From NCBI RefSeq assembly GCF_046054155.1, contig NZ_JBEQCT010000001.1, forward strand, positions 682,001 to 746,000: 64,000 bases of DNA, read 5' to 3'. Shown one piece after another: positions 8,887-17,204 of the stretch. Source of the DNA: Celerinatantimonas yamalensis (GTDB taxonomy: Bacteria > Pseudomonadota > Gammaproteobacteria > Enterobacterales > Celerinatantimonadaceae). A program made the translations under genes and the position numbers. The notes beneath the pieces are model-generated. The model made no database searches. It worked only from the letters and a program-made list of their open reading frames with translations, and had not been told where the DNA came from. The stretch's first letter is position 1. The number at the start of each line of letters is the position of its first letter.

Positions 8887-9542
8887 CAGTTTTTCTCCTC
8901 AGAGCTAGCTAGTAAGTGGCGAATACGTGTTTTTATGATGTCAATCGCAATGCGGTTTTTCCCGCCTCGAGGAATAATCACATCCGCATACTGTTTTGAT
9001 GGTTCAATAAACTGTTTAAACATCGGACGAACAGTCAAATGATATTGTGCTAACACTGACTCGAGGCTTCGGCTTCTTTCTCTGACGTCCCGTTCAACAC
9101 GGCGAGCAAGACAGATATCAAGCGGTGTATCCATAAAAATACTGGCATCAAGTTGTTCGCGGATCGATTTCTCAGTAAAAAGCAAAATACCTTCAAGAAG
9201 AATGACTTGCGTCGGTTTGAAGTGCCTTGTTTGGGTTAACCGAGTATGTTCATGATAAGAATATTGTGGTAGCTCGACAGCGTGGCCCGCTTTAAGCATT
9301 TTAAGATGCTCAACCAACAGCGCATGGTCCATCGATTGCGGATGATCATAATTAGTACGTACCCGTTCGGCCATCGTCATATTCGACTGGTCTTTATAGT
9401 AGCTATCCTCGGAAATAACGCTGATACATTCAACGCCTAGCTCATCACTGACCTCTTGATACACACTTTTTGCAAACAAGCTTTTGCCTGATGCTGAAGC
9501 TCCAGCAATTCCGATCACTACACACTGAGAAGATTTAGACAT
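8886..9542 (-). CDS. udk: Uridine kinase
   Basis: Uridine/cytidine kinase phosphorylates uridine and cytidine in pyrimidine salvage. The 218-residue protein has a Walker A loop GASASGKS at residues 14-21, the substrate-site segment SEDSYYKDQS and the conserved YDHPQSMDHALL, and a C-terminal VIIPRGGKNRIAIDII. E. coli Udk is 213 residues. It heads the udk-dcd-asmA operon, a layout shared with E. coli. Spacing to the upstream mrp terminator is short (about 40 bases), so its promoter must lie in 9543-9600 or transcription reads through from mrp. Confidence 0.96.
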   Translation of the reverse strand: MSKSSQCVVIGIAGASASGKSLFAKSVYQEVSDELGVECISVISEDSYYKDQSNMTMAERVRTNYDHPQSMDHALLVEHLKMLKAGHAVELPQYSYHEHTRLTQTRHFKPTQVILLEGILLFTEKSIREQLDASIFMDTPLDICLARRVERDVRERSRSLESVLAQYHLTVRPMFKQFIEPSKQYADVIIPRGGKNRIAIDIIKTRIRHLLASSEEKN

Positions 9543-9584
9543 AGTTTATTTTTATGTTAATATTAGATTAGTCAGTTTATATAG

Positions 9585-9618
9585 AAAAACCCCGTACGTT
9601 CATTTGCGCACAGGGTTT
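9585..9618 (-). terminator. Probable terminator after mrp
   Basis: On the minus strand an AAACCC / GGGGTTT arm pair flanks a loop of about 20 bases that can pair partly (TGTGCG / CGTACG-like), ending in a T-tract (GGGGTTTTTC). It lies 54 bases after the mrp stop. The plus strand also carries a later T-tract (about 9623-9629), so it may be bidirectional. Confidence 0.5.
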
Positions 9619-9671
9619 AAACGTTTTTTGTCAGGCCAGTCAAGATGTCTTAGAGCTAGCCGACCACACAT

Positions 9672-10688
9672 TTAAAGCACTTCAACAGCGATAGGTTCTG
9701 CACGAGCGCTCGAATCAAAATAAAGACGTGTCACAATTTGCTCAGCTAATTGACGATACAGCAACGCACTTGCACAACCACTTTGCTGTAGATTATGACC
9801 GTTCTCATTACAACTATTTACTTCACTATCAAATGGTAACTGAGCAAGAATAGGTAACTGGGTGGCCTTCGCTAACATTTCCCCACCATTTTGCCCAAAT
9901 AGATAATGAATCTGATCACACGATGGGCACGTATAGTAACTCATATTTTCGATAATTCCGAGTACTGGTACTTCAACATGATGAAACATTGAAATCCCTT
10001 TATGCGCATCCCTCAATGCTAATGCTTGCGGCGTGGTCACAACTAGGCTCGCAGTCACCGGCATCTGTTGTGCCATGGTTAACTGGATGTCGCCAGTACC
10101 AGGGGGCATATCAATAAACAGATAGTCGAGATCAGGCCAATTGGTCTCTTGTAACAGTTGTAATAACGCTTTGCTGGCCATTGGTCCGCGCCAAATAGCC
10201 GCTTCTTCTGGAGGCTGCAAAAAACCAATACTATTTGCAAAAAGCTGATGCGCATATAATGGCTCCATAGTCTTACCGTCATTGGTGGTCGGTTGCTGAC
10301 CCTCTAATCCGAGTAACAGCGGGATTGACGGCCCATAAATATCCGCATCCAAAATACCAACTCGCGCGCCACTAGCCGCAAGGGCCGTCGCTAAATTAAC
10401 CGTGACCGATGATTTTCCCACACCCCCTTTAGCCGAACTGACTGCCAACATATTTTTAACGCCAGCCAGTGCTGTTTGGTGTTTTCCCTTCAATGCTCGA
10501 GGACTGACCTGAGGTTGATACTCAACATGGCCTAACGCCTGTTGCAGATAATCATGAACACTCGGGCAAGCAAAAGGAGGCGCAAACAACCACGGATGTT
10601 CAGCATTATTGGTCTGCTTTAGCCATCCTGATTCGCCGATAGTTACCACCCAGTATTCTGGCCGAAATTGAAAAACCTGATTTTCCAT
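9672..10688 (-). CDS. apbC: Mrp/ApbC P-loop Fe-S cluster carrier
   Basis: Mrp/ApbC is a cytoplasmic ATPase that carries and transfers Fe-S clusters to target proteins. The 338-residue protein has the deviant Walker A AKGGVGKS at residues 86-93, the DADIYGPSIP switch motif, FIDMPPGTGD, and the cluster-binding C-x-x-C pair at C254 and C257 (YYTCPSC). The N-terminal 80 residues are divergent from the usual DUF59-like region. It is divergent from metG, the same arrangement as mrp/metG in E. coli. Confidence 0.93.
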   Translation of the reverse strand: MENQVFQFRPEYWVVTIGESGWLKQTNNAEHPWLFAPPFACPSVHDYLQQALGHVEYQPQVSPRALKGKHQTALAGVKNMLAVSSAKGGVGKSSVTVNLATALAASGARVGILDADIYGPSIPLLLGLEGQQPTTNDGKTMEPLYAHQLFANSIGFLQPPEEAAIWRGPMASKALLQLLQETNWPDLDYLFIDMPPGTGDIQLTMAQQMPVTASLVVTTPQALALRDAHKGISMFHHVEVPVLGIIENMSYYTCPSCDQIHYLFGQNGGEMLAKATQLPILAQLPFDSEVNSCNENGHNLQQSGCASALLYRQLAEQIVTRLYFDSSARAEPIAVEVL

Positions 10689-10718
10689 GATGTTACCCTA
10701 TTACCTTTGCTTGACTGT

Positions 10719-10724
10719 ATTATA
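10719..10724 (-). promoter_or_regulatory. Candidate -10 box for apbC
   Basis: A perfect TATAAT on the minus strand lies 31 bases before the apbC ATG. The -35 region is weak, so the call rests on the -10 match and position. Confidence 0.45.
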
Positions 10725-10938
10725 CGCATTTAGCACGCAGGCGCGATGGGTGTCTAGGAAAAGTGTAGTCAATCAGGTAGGATGGCAGGATGTGAACAAA
10801 ATCATCTTCTGAATTTGACATCTATCAAGTTGCTCACTTTGCTTAAACTGAAATAATAAGTCGATCATAAGTGTCAGCTTGAATCCAACTAAAACATAGA
10901 TGTCTGATCAACCATCTTAATGGTGATCAAACAGGTAT

Positions 10939-10994
10939 ATATTCCTGCCCTTTTGGCCTGAGGAATATCAACAGAGATGTTTTAACTATATAAT
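10939..10994 (+). promoter_or_regulatory. metG upstream region: inverted repeat and -10 box
   Basis: The 343-base apbC-metG gap (10689-11031) holds an 8-bp inverted repeat (ATATTCCT at 10939-10946, AGGAATAT at 10961-10968) with a 14-base spacer, followed by a perfect TATAAT at 10989-10994, 38 bases before the metG ATG. The right arm overlaps where the -35 box should be, so the repeat could be an operator. The rest of the gap (10725-10938) shows no open frame or clear site. Confidence 0.35.
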
Positions 10995-11031
10995 CGCAAC
11001 CATTTCTTTTACTTAACGCATTTGAATCAGC

Positions 11032-13062
11032 ATGACAACACAACGAAATATTTTGGTAACTGCAGCACTGCCATACGCCAATGGTGCCATTCATCTTGGC
11101 CATTTATTAGAGCATATTCAAACTGACATTTGGGTTCGTTTTCAACGCTTACGAGGCCATCATTGCTACCACATGTGTGCCGATGATGCTCATGGCACTC
11201 CCATTATGCTTAAAGCCCAGCAACTCGGTATTACACCTGAAGCGCTGATCAGCCAAGTGCGCAAAGAACATATGGCTGATTTTGCAGGTTTTCGCATCGG
11301 ATTTGATAACTACTATTCAACTCACAGTGATGAAAACCGAAGCTGTTCAGAGCATATCTATACTGTACTGCGCGACAACGGCTACATCAAAACACGCACC
11401 ATTTCACAACTATTTGATCCAGAAAAACAAATGTTTTTACCTGATCGTTTTGTCAAAGGGACCTGCCCTAATTGTGGCTCCGATGACCAATATGGCGATA
11501 ACTGTGATAGCTGCGGTGCAACGTATAGTCCGACTGAGCTGAAAAACCCGCGCTCTGTCGTATCAGGTGCAACACCAGAGCTTCGTGAATCAGAACACTA
11601 TTTCTTTGATTTACCTGCTTTTGAAAGCATGCTCGAAACTTGGATTGACTCCGGTTCACTGCAAACGGGTGTAGCCAATAAATTGCGGGAATGGTTTGAG
11701 CAAGGGCTACAACAGTGGGATATTAGTCGTGATGCGCCCTATTTCGGCTTTGAAATTCCTGATGCGCCCGGCAAATACTTCTATGTTTGGCTAGATGCTC
11801 CAATTGGCTATATGGGGGCTTTCAAAAACTATTGTGATAAGCATAACCACAATATTGATTTTGACGCATTCTGGAACAAGGATTCCAATGCGGAGATTTA
11901 TCACTTTATTGGTAAAGACATCATTTACTTCCATGGTCTATTTTGGCCTGCAATGCTTGAAGGTGCAGGCTATCGCAAACCCACCAATATTTTTGCCCAT
12001 GGTTATGTCACGGTAAATGGTGAAAAGATGTCCAAATCAAAAGGGACGTTTATTCAAGCCAGTACTTACCTCAAACATCTTAATCCAGCTTATCTACGCT
12101 ATTATTATGCCGCGAAGTTAAATAACCGTATCGATGATCTAGATCTTAATCTTGAAGATTTTGCCCAGCGCGTTAATTCCGATTTGGTCGGTAAAGTCAT
12201 TAATATTGCTAGTCGCACTGCAGGCTTTATTCATAAGCGCTTTGGTGGCAAGCTTGCCGAGCAAGTTATTGCTCCTGAGTTATTGGCGCATTTTGTCGAT
12301 GCTAGCGCAACCATTGCGGAGTATTATGAAGCCCGTGAATTTGGTAAAGCAATTCGTGAAATCATGGCGCTTGCCGATAAGGCGAACCAATATATTGCCG
12401 AACAAGCACCTTGGAAATTAGTCAAAGATAATGCAACGCTTGAGCAAGCCCATCAAGTTTGTTCATTAGCTTTAGAATGCTTCCGAATTCTTATTACCTA
12501 CCTAAAACCAGTATTACCTGATTTAGCCCAGCAAACTGAAGAATTACTGAATTCAGAACTGACTTGGGATGCGATCTCAGTCCCTATCTTTGGCAAAACG
12601 ATCAATCCGTTTAAAGCGTTATTGCAACGTGTCGAGATGGAAAAAATTGAAGCGATGGTTGAAAGCTCAAAAGAAGATTTGGCGAAAATGAACCAACCAC
12701 AACCCACCGGACCACTGATCGATGAACCTATCAGTGAAATCATTGACTTTGATGATTTTGCTAAAGTTGACCTACGTGTCGCACGGATTGTGAAGGCTGA
12801 ACAGGTACCAGATGCCAACAAGTTACTGAAATTGCAGCTGGACTTAGGCGGCGAAACCCGACAGGTATTTGCGGGGATCAAATCAGCGTATCAACCTGAA
12901 GATCTTGAGGGACGGCTCACCGTGATGGTGGCCAATCTAGCACCACGTAAAATGCGCTTTGGTATCTCTGAAGGAATGATCGCTGCTGCCGGTCCTGGAG
13001 GTAAAGACATCTGGCTGTTAAGCCCTGACGACGGGGCGGAACCTGGCATGCGCATTAAATAA
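11032..13062 (+). CDS. metG: Methionyl-tRNA synthetase
   Basis: MetRS charges tRNA-Met, including the initiator. The 676-residue protein is within one residue of E. coli MetG. The class I signature is HLGH at residues 21-24 and KMSKS at 332-336. A zinc knuckle of the two-site type (CPNCG ... CDSCG) lies near residues 145-160. A C-terminal tRNA-binding OB domain occupies about the last 110 residues (FAKVDLRVARIVKAE onward), which makes the enzyme a dimer in related species. The ATG at 11032 has only a weak ribosome site. A strong terminator follows. Confidence 0.97.
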   Translation: MTTQRNILVTAALPYANGAIHLGHLLEHIQTDIWVRFQRLRGHHCYHMCADDAHGTPIMLKAQQLGITPEALISQVRKEHMADFAGFRIGFDNYYSTHSDENRSCSEHIYTVLRDNGYIKTRTISQLFDPEKQMFLPDRFVKGTCPNCGSDDQYGDNCDSCGATYSPTELKNPRSVVSGATPELRESEHYFFDLPAFESMLETWIDSGSLQTGVANKLREWFEQGLQQWDISRDAPYFGFEIPDAPGKYFYVWLDAPIGYMGAFKNYCDKHNHNIDFDAFWNKDSNAEIYHFIGKDIIYFHGLFWPAMLEGAGYRKPTNIFAHGYVTVNGEKMSKSKGTFIQASTYLKHLNPAYLRYYYAAKLNNRIDDLDLNLEDFAQRVNSDLVGKVINIASRTAGFIHKRFGGKLAEQVIAPELLAHFVDASATIAEYYEAREFGKAIREIMALADKANQYIAEQAPWKLVKDNATLEQAHQVCSLALECFRILITYLKPVLPDLAQQTEELLNSELTWDAISVPIFGKTINPFKALLQRVEMEKIEAMVESSKEDLAKMNQPQPTGPLIDEPISEIIDFDDFAKVDLRVARIVKAEQVPDANKLLKLQLDLGGETRQVFAGIKSAYQPEDLEGRLTVMVANLAPRKMRFGISEGMIAAAGPGGKDIWLLSPDDGAEPGMRIK

Positions 13063-13091
13063 GTTCGGTTAGCTTAAAACGTATTTATACC

Positions 13092-13114
13092 AAAGGCCTG
13101 CAAGGGCCTTTTTT
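13092..13114 (+). terminator. Rho-independent terminator of metG
   Basis: Stem AAAGGCC / GGCCTTT with a 6-base loop runs into six Ts, 30 bases after the metG stop. Confidence 0.85.
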
Positions 13115-13242
13115 ATTGTGACCATTTTCTCATTTTAAAAACATTATCAAAACATTGTTTCAAATTGATGAGTAAGTGCAATTTTCTATTAATAGAAAAG
13201 GCTATTATCAATAGCAAATATAGTAAAACAAGGAAAGTGATA

Positions 13243-14223
13243 ATGAAGATGATCCGACTTGCTCAGCTCACAACGCTTTTGCTTGGGGGAAACCTCTTGC
13301 TATTGAGTTCCCACGCCAACGCAACTGTTTTAAAGCTGGCACATAATCTTGATAATAATCATGTAGTTGCTGTTGCATTCCAGCATATGGCAAAGGAAGT
13401 AAACGAACAGTCTCATGGCTCTCTAAAAATTCGCATTTACCCCAATGGACAAATGGGAGGTCCTCGCGAAAACCTTGAGATGCTGCAACAAGGTGCACTC
13501 GATATGACCAAAGCAATGGCCAGTGAACTAGAACCTTTTGATTCAATTTTTTCTATTTTTAGCCTGCCCTACTTATTTTCAAGTAGTGAACAATACCATA
13601 AAGTGCTATATGGCCCGGTTGAAGAAGAACTTGCCAATCATATCAAACCCAAAGGACTCTACCCAATAGGTGTTTATGTCGGTGGAAGTCGCAGTTTTTA
13701 TGCCAAAAAACCAATTCGAACTCCAGATGATCTCAAAGGGTTACGGGTGCGCGTCATTACCACTCCAACCACCATCCGGATGATCCAATTATTGGGTGGC
13801 TCACCAGCCCCAATTCCTTTTGGTGAAGTCTATACCGCACTTCAACAAGGTGTCGTGGATGCTGCCGAGAATAACATTCCGTCCTATGTGCAAACTCGAC
13901 ATATGGAGATCACACCTTACTTTTCAGCAGACCAGCATACTTCTATTCCCGATTACTTAGTCATCTCGACACGCAGTTGGAATAAGCTAACAGCTGAACA
14001 ACAAAAAATATTGAAAACAGCCATCGAACATTCCGAGCAATACGAACAGAAACTTTGGACAGCGCAGGTGAAAAAATCCAAAGCGCAGGCAATTAAAGTC
14101 GGAGTACATTTCATCGAAGTTGACAAAACGGCTTTTCGTGAAAAACTCAAACCAATGTGGCTCGAAATGGAAAAAGATCCAGAACAAGCTAGATTACTTA
14201 AAGAGATCCAAGCAATTCAATAA
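13243..14223 (+). CDS. TRAP transporter solute-binding protein, DctP type (orphan)
   Basis: This periplasmic binding protein of the TRAP (tripartite ATP-independent periplasmic) class would capture an organic acid, often a C4-dicarboxylate, sugar acid or sialic-acid-like ligand, for Na+-driven uptake. The chosen ATG at 13243 has a strong AAGGAA site; a longer open frame from 13165 lacks one. The 326-residue product has a signal peptide of about 25 residues (ending SSHANA) and DctP hallmarks: RIYPNGQMGG, the ligand-binding arginine region LKGLRVRVI, and FGEVYTALQQGVVDAAENN. No DctQ or DctM membrane gene is adjacent on either side. Specificity cannot be read from the sequence. Confidence 0.88.
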   Translation: MKMIRLAQLTTLLLGGNLLLLSSHANATVLKLAHNLDNNHVVAVAFQHMAKEVNEQSHGSLKIRIYPNGQMGGPRENLEMLQQGALDMTKAMASELEPFDSIFSIFSLPYLFSSSEQYHKVLYGPVEEELANHIKPKGLYPIGVYVGGSRSFYAKKPIRTPDDLKGLRVRVITTPTTIRMIQLLGGSPAPIPFGEVYTALQQGVVDAAENNIPSYVQTRHMEITPYFSADQHTSIPDYLVISTRSWNKLTAEQQKILKTAIEHSEQYEQKLWTAQVKKSKAQAIKVGVHFIEVDKTAFREKLKPMWLEMEKDPEQARLLKEIQAIQ

Positions 14224-14234
14224 ATCATATTTAA

Positions 14235-14252
14235 GAGGGCATAGCTGCCCTC
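14235..14252 (+). terminator. Probable terminator after dctP
   Basis: Perfect 7-bp stem GAGGGCA / TGCCCTC with a 4-base loop starts 12 bases after the stop. The downstream tract is only moderately T-rich, so efficiency is uncertain. Confidence 0.6.
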
Positions 14253-14665
14253 CATTCTGATTCTTATATACACATTCAAATTAATTATTTATTTAAATTT
14301 GATCTCATAGAATAATTTTTCAACTCTTTTTATAGAGTTACAATATAAACCCCTGAACGTATATTAAGATATTTTTATATATAAATTTTGCAATTCCACT
14401 GGAATCTTAATGACTAATCATTTTATTTTTAATAAAATTGTTTTTTTCACTTACTCAATACACTAGAGAAAATGAGAGTATCATCTATAATACTATAAAT
14501 AATCAATACAATACAGGTACTATTTTGAAATTCCATTAGACTGTACATTGAAAAATTTATACAGACTACAGTAATGTAGCTAAACTCTTCAATATATAGC
14601 TCACCTTGTTTTATTTTAAAATAAGCGTTATGTTTATATAACTTAAGCTATGGGAGAGCTACTGT
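14253..14665. other. AT-rich intergenic region before the trehalose operon
   Basis: About 410 bases with very low G+C and no credible open frame. It presumably contains the otsB promoter. Two small inverted repeats are visible near its end: CTGTA/TACAG around 14541-14564 and CTACA/TGTAG at 14566-14579. AT-richness of this kind is typical of stress-controlled, H-NS-sensitive promoters, but I cannot assign a start site. Confidence 0.4.
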
Positions 14666-15406
14666 ATGCTAAATGATTTACCAGAGCTAAATTTTGGTCA
14701 ATCTGCAATATTTCTAGACTTTGACGGCACGCTCGTCGATCTTCAATCGACTCCAGATGCTGTCATTGTGGGAGACGTTTTAAAGAAAATGCTCTTCCAG
14801 TTAGACCAACGGACACATCAATCGCTAGCTATTATCAGTGGACGGAGCATTGCATCGTTGGATCAACTGCTCGCTATTGCTAATCTACGACTTGGTGGCA
14901 GTCATGGAATGGAATATCGATTGTCATCTGGCGCCTCCACCACCATTCATCCAGACGTCGTCCCTATACCGGAGCAACTGGTCAAACAGTGCCAATCATT
15001 TTGCCAGAAACATCAGCTTCTGTGGGAATCAAAGCCACTATCAGCCGCAATTCACTACCGCGACAATCCAAAACTTGAAGCTGATATAGATGATTATTTA
15101 ACACATCTTATCTGTCACGATCCAAACTTAGAGATCCAACGCGGTAAATTTATTCGTGAATTAAAACCGAAAGGGATCAGCAAAGCCTCAGCACTCGAGA
15201 TTTTCATGGCTAAGCCACCTTTTTACTCAAAAATACCTTGGTATTTTGGCGACGATATCACCGACGAAGATGCCTTTTCATGGATAAATCAACACGGTGG
15301 TGTCAGTGTAAAAATTGGCGATGGCGAGACGCTAGCAAATTACCATCTACCCACCCCACAGCATGTATTAAACTATTTTTTATCGAATTTACATAGCGAG
15401 GAGTAA
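14666..15406 (+). CDS. otsB: Trehalose-6-phosphate phosphatase
   Basis: OtsB removes the phosphate from trehalose 6-phosphate, the second step of trehalose synthesis, giving the osmolyte trehalose. The 246-residue protein is a HAD-superfamily phosphatase: D18 and D20 of FLDFDGTLVD form motif I, AIISGRS is motif II, and GDDITDEDAF near residue 195 is the acidic motif IV. The ATG at 14666 has a GGGAGAG ribosome site. It heads an otsB-GH15-otsA operon and ends two bases before the GH15 start. Confidence 0.93.
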   Translation: MLNDLPELNFGQSAIFLDFDGTLVDLQSTPDAVIVGDVLKKMLFQLDQRTHQSLAIISGRSIASLDQLLAIANLRLGGSHGMEYRLSSGASTTIHPDVVPIPEQLVKQCQSFCQKHQLLWESKPLSAAIHYRDNPKLEADIDDYLTHLICHDPNLEIQRGKFIRELKPKGISKASALEIFMAKPPFYSKIPWYFGDDITDEDAFSWINQHGGVSVKIGDGETLANYHLPTPQHVLNYFLSNLHSEE

Positions 15407-15407
15407 T

Positions 15408-17204
15408 ATGCCTGATAACAATCTAGACTTAGCATTAATCGGTAACTGTACGATCAGTGCGCTCGTAAATAATATGGGCGAGATTGTCTGGTGCTGTATG
15501 CCTCGTTTTGATAGTGACCCTATCTTTGCATCCTTATTAAAAACGGGGGATAAAGCTTCTTTAACAGGAACTTATGGGATCGATTTGGCCGATTATTCCT
15601 ATAGTGAACAGCAATATTACAAAAACACAGCCATCGTCAAAACAACACTCTATGACCAACATGGAAACGGTGTAATTATTACCGACTTTGCCCCACGTTT
15701 TTGGCAGTATGGTAGAACTTATCGCCCGGTGACGTTAATGCGCATCGTGACACCCATAGGTTCGCCTAAAATAAGAATTCGATTACGCCCAGCTGATAAT
15801 ACTCAAAATACCCCCTATCAACGGATTGAAGGTAGTAACCACATAAGTTTTATCGGTGAAACGCAATCATTACGCTTAACGACCGATGTGTCCGTGATTA
15901 GTATCCATGATGAAAAATGGTTTATTTTAGATCAAGAACGGCACCTGATTTTTGGCTCTGACGAAAGTATTGAAGAACCAATAACGCAGCTAACACAGCG
16001 CTTTTTGAATGAAACTGAAACAAATTGGCAAGATTGGGTACGTAATTTAGCGATCCCATTTGAGTGGCAAGATGCAGTCATCCGCTCTGCGATTACTCTC
16101 AAATTAAGCGCATTTGAGGATACAGGGGCCATTGTTGCCGCAATGACCACATCCATTCCAGAAGCTCGCAACACCCAGCGCAACTGGGACTATCGCTTCT
16201 GCTGGTTAAGAGATAGTTATTTTACGGTTCATGCTCTTAACCGACTGGGTATTACGGCAACCATGGAGCAATATCTACAATATTTAGTTAATTTAGCTGC
16301 AAGTGTTGATGATGAATATATGCAGCCGGTCTTTTGCATCAACGGCGATAAACAGATGGAAGAGCGCATTATTGATGCTTTAGACGGCTATCAAAGTATG
16401 GGCCCGGTCCGTTTTGGTAATCAAGCTGCCGACCAAATTCAGCATGATGTCTATGGCGCCATCGTATTGTCCGCAACACAAATGTTCTTTGATGCACGAA
16501 TTCGTCGTCCCGGCGATCAACGGTTATTTCAACTGCTAGAAGCAGTCGGTGAAAAGGCGATTCAATATTACAACCAACCTGATGCTGGTATTTGGGAGCT
16601 TAGAGGAAGTCAACATATTCATACATTTTCAAGTATGATGTGTTGGGCTGCAGCTGACCGATTGGCCAAAATTGCTGCAGTTTTGCAACTTCCTCAGCGT
16701 CAGCTGTATTGGCAACAACATGCCAATACCATCCGACAAGATATTGACCACAATGCATTTAATGCACAACTCAATAGCTACACCGCTACTTGGGGAGGTG
16801 ACACAATGGATGCCAGCTTACTATTGGCATGTAACTTAGGTTATCTCAATGGTAATGACCCTCGATTTGTTGGCACAGTTGAAGCGATAGAGCAACAGCT
16901 TCGACCTTCTGGAAGTAAATATCTGTTTCGTTATGTCATCGAAGATGATTTTGGGGCACCAGAAAATGCATTTACCATCTGCTCTTTTTGGTATATCGAA
17001 GCATTAGCAACAATTGGCCGTAAGCAAGAAGCTCGAGAACTGTTTGAAGACCTTTTAGAGAAGCGAAACCATGTCGGCTTACTATCGGAAGACCTAGAAC
17101 CGAGCAGCGGCGAGTTATGGGGGAATTTTCCACAAACATATAGCATGGTAGGGATCATCAACTGTGCACGAATTTTAAGTCAACGTTGGGAGGATGAACT
17201 ATGA
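15408..17204 (+). CDS. Glycoside hydrolase family 15 protein (glucoamylase/trehalase-like)
   Basis: GH15 enzymes are (alpha/alpha)6-barrel hydrolases that act on alpha-glucans or, in one subgroup, on trehalose. The 598-residue protein shows an N-terminal beta-domain (about 1-240) starting DLALIGNCTISALV, then the barrel with family motifs RNWDYRFCWLRDSYFTVHAL (about residues 261-280), a W-E-L-R-G acid segment followed by SSMMCWAAADR (about 400-420), and PENAFTICSFWYIEAL (about 519-534). There is no signal peptide, so it acts in the cytoplasm. It begins 1 base after the otsB stop and overlaps otsA by 4 bases, so it is co-translated with the trehalose synthesis genes. Trehalose breakdown or glucan trimming are both possible. 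Confidence 0.87.
   Translation: MPDNNLDLALIGNCTISALVNNMGEIVWCCMPRFDSDPIFASLLKTGDKASLTGTYGIDLADYSYSEQQYYKNTAIVKTTLYDQHGNGVIITDFAPRFWQYGRTYRPVTLMRIVTPIGSPKIRIRLRPADNTQNTPYQRIEGSNHISFIGETQSLRLTTDVSVISIHDEKWFILDQERHLIFGSDESIEEPITQLTQRFLNETETNWQDWVRNLAIPFEWQDAVIRSAITLKLSAFEDTGAIVAAMTTSIPEARNTQRNWDYRFCWLRDSYFTVHALNRLGITATMEQYLQYLVNLAASVDDEYMQPVFCINGDKQMEERIIDALDGYQSMGPVRFGNQAADQIQHDVYGAIVLSATQMFFDARIRRPGDQRLFQLLEAVGEKAIQYYNQPDAGIWELRGSQHIHTFSSMMCWAAADRLAKIAAVLQLPQRQLYWQQHANTIRQDIDHNAFNAQLNSYTATWGGDTMDASLLLACNLGYLNGNDPRFVGTVEAIEQQLRPSGSKYLFRYVIEDDFGAPENAFTICSFWYIEALATIGRKQEARELFEDLLEKRNHVGLLSEDLEPSSGELWGNFPQTYSMVGIINCARILSQRWEDEL

Noticed and set aside
14541..14564. CTGT...ACAG words resembling a LexA box before otsB
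   Set aside because: The spacing is 16 bases rather than the required 8, so it is not an SOS box.
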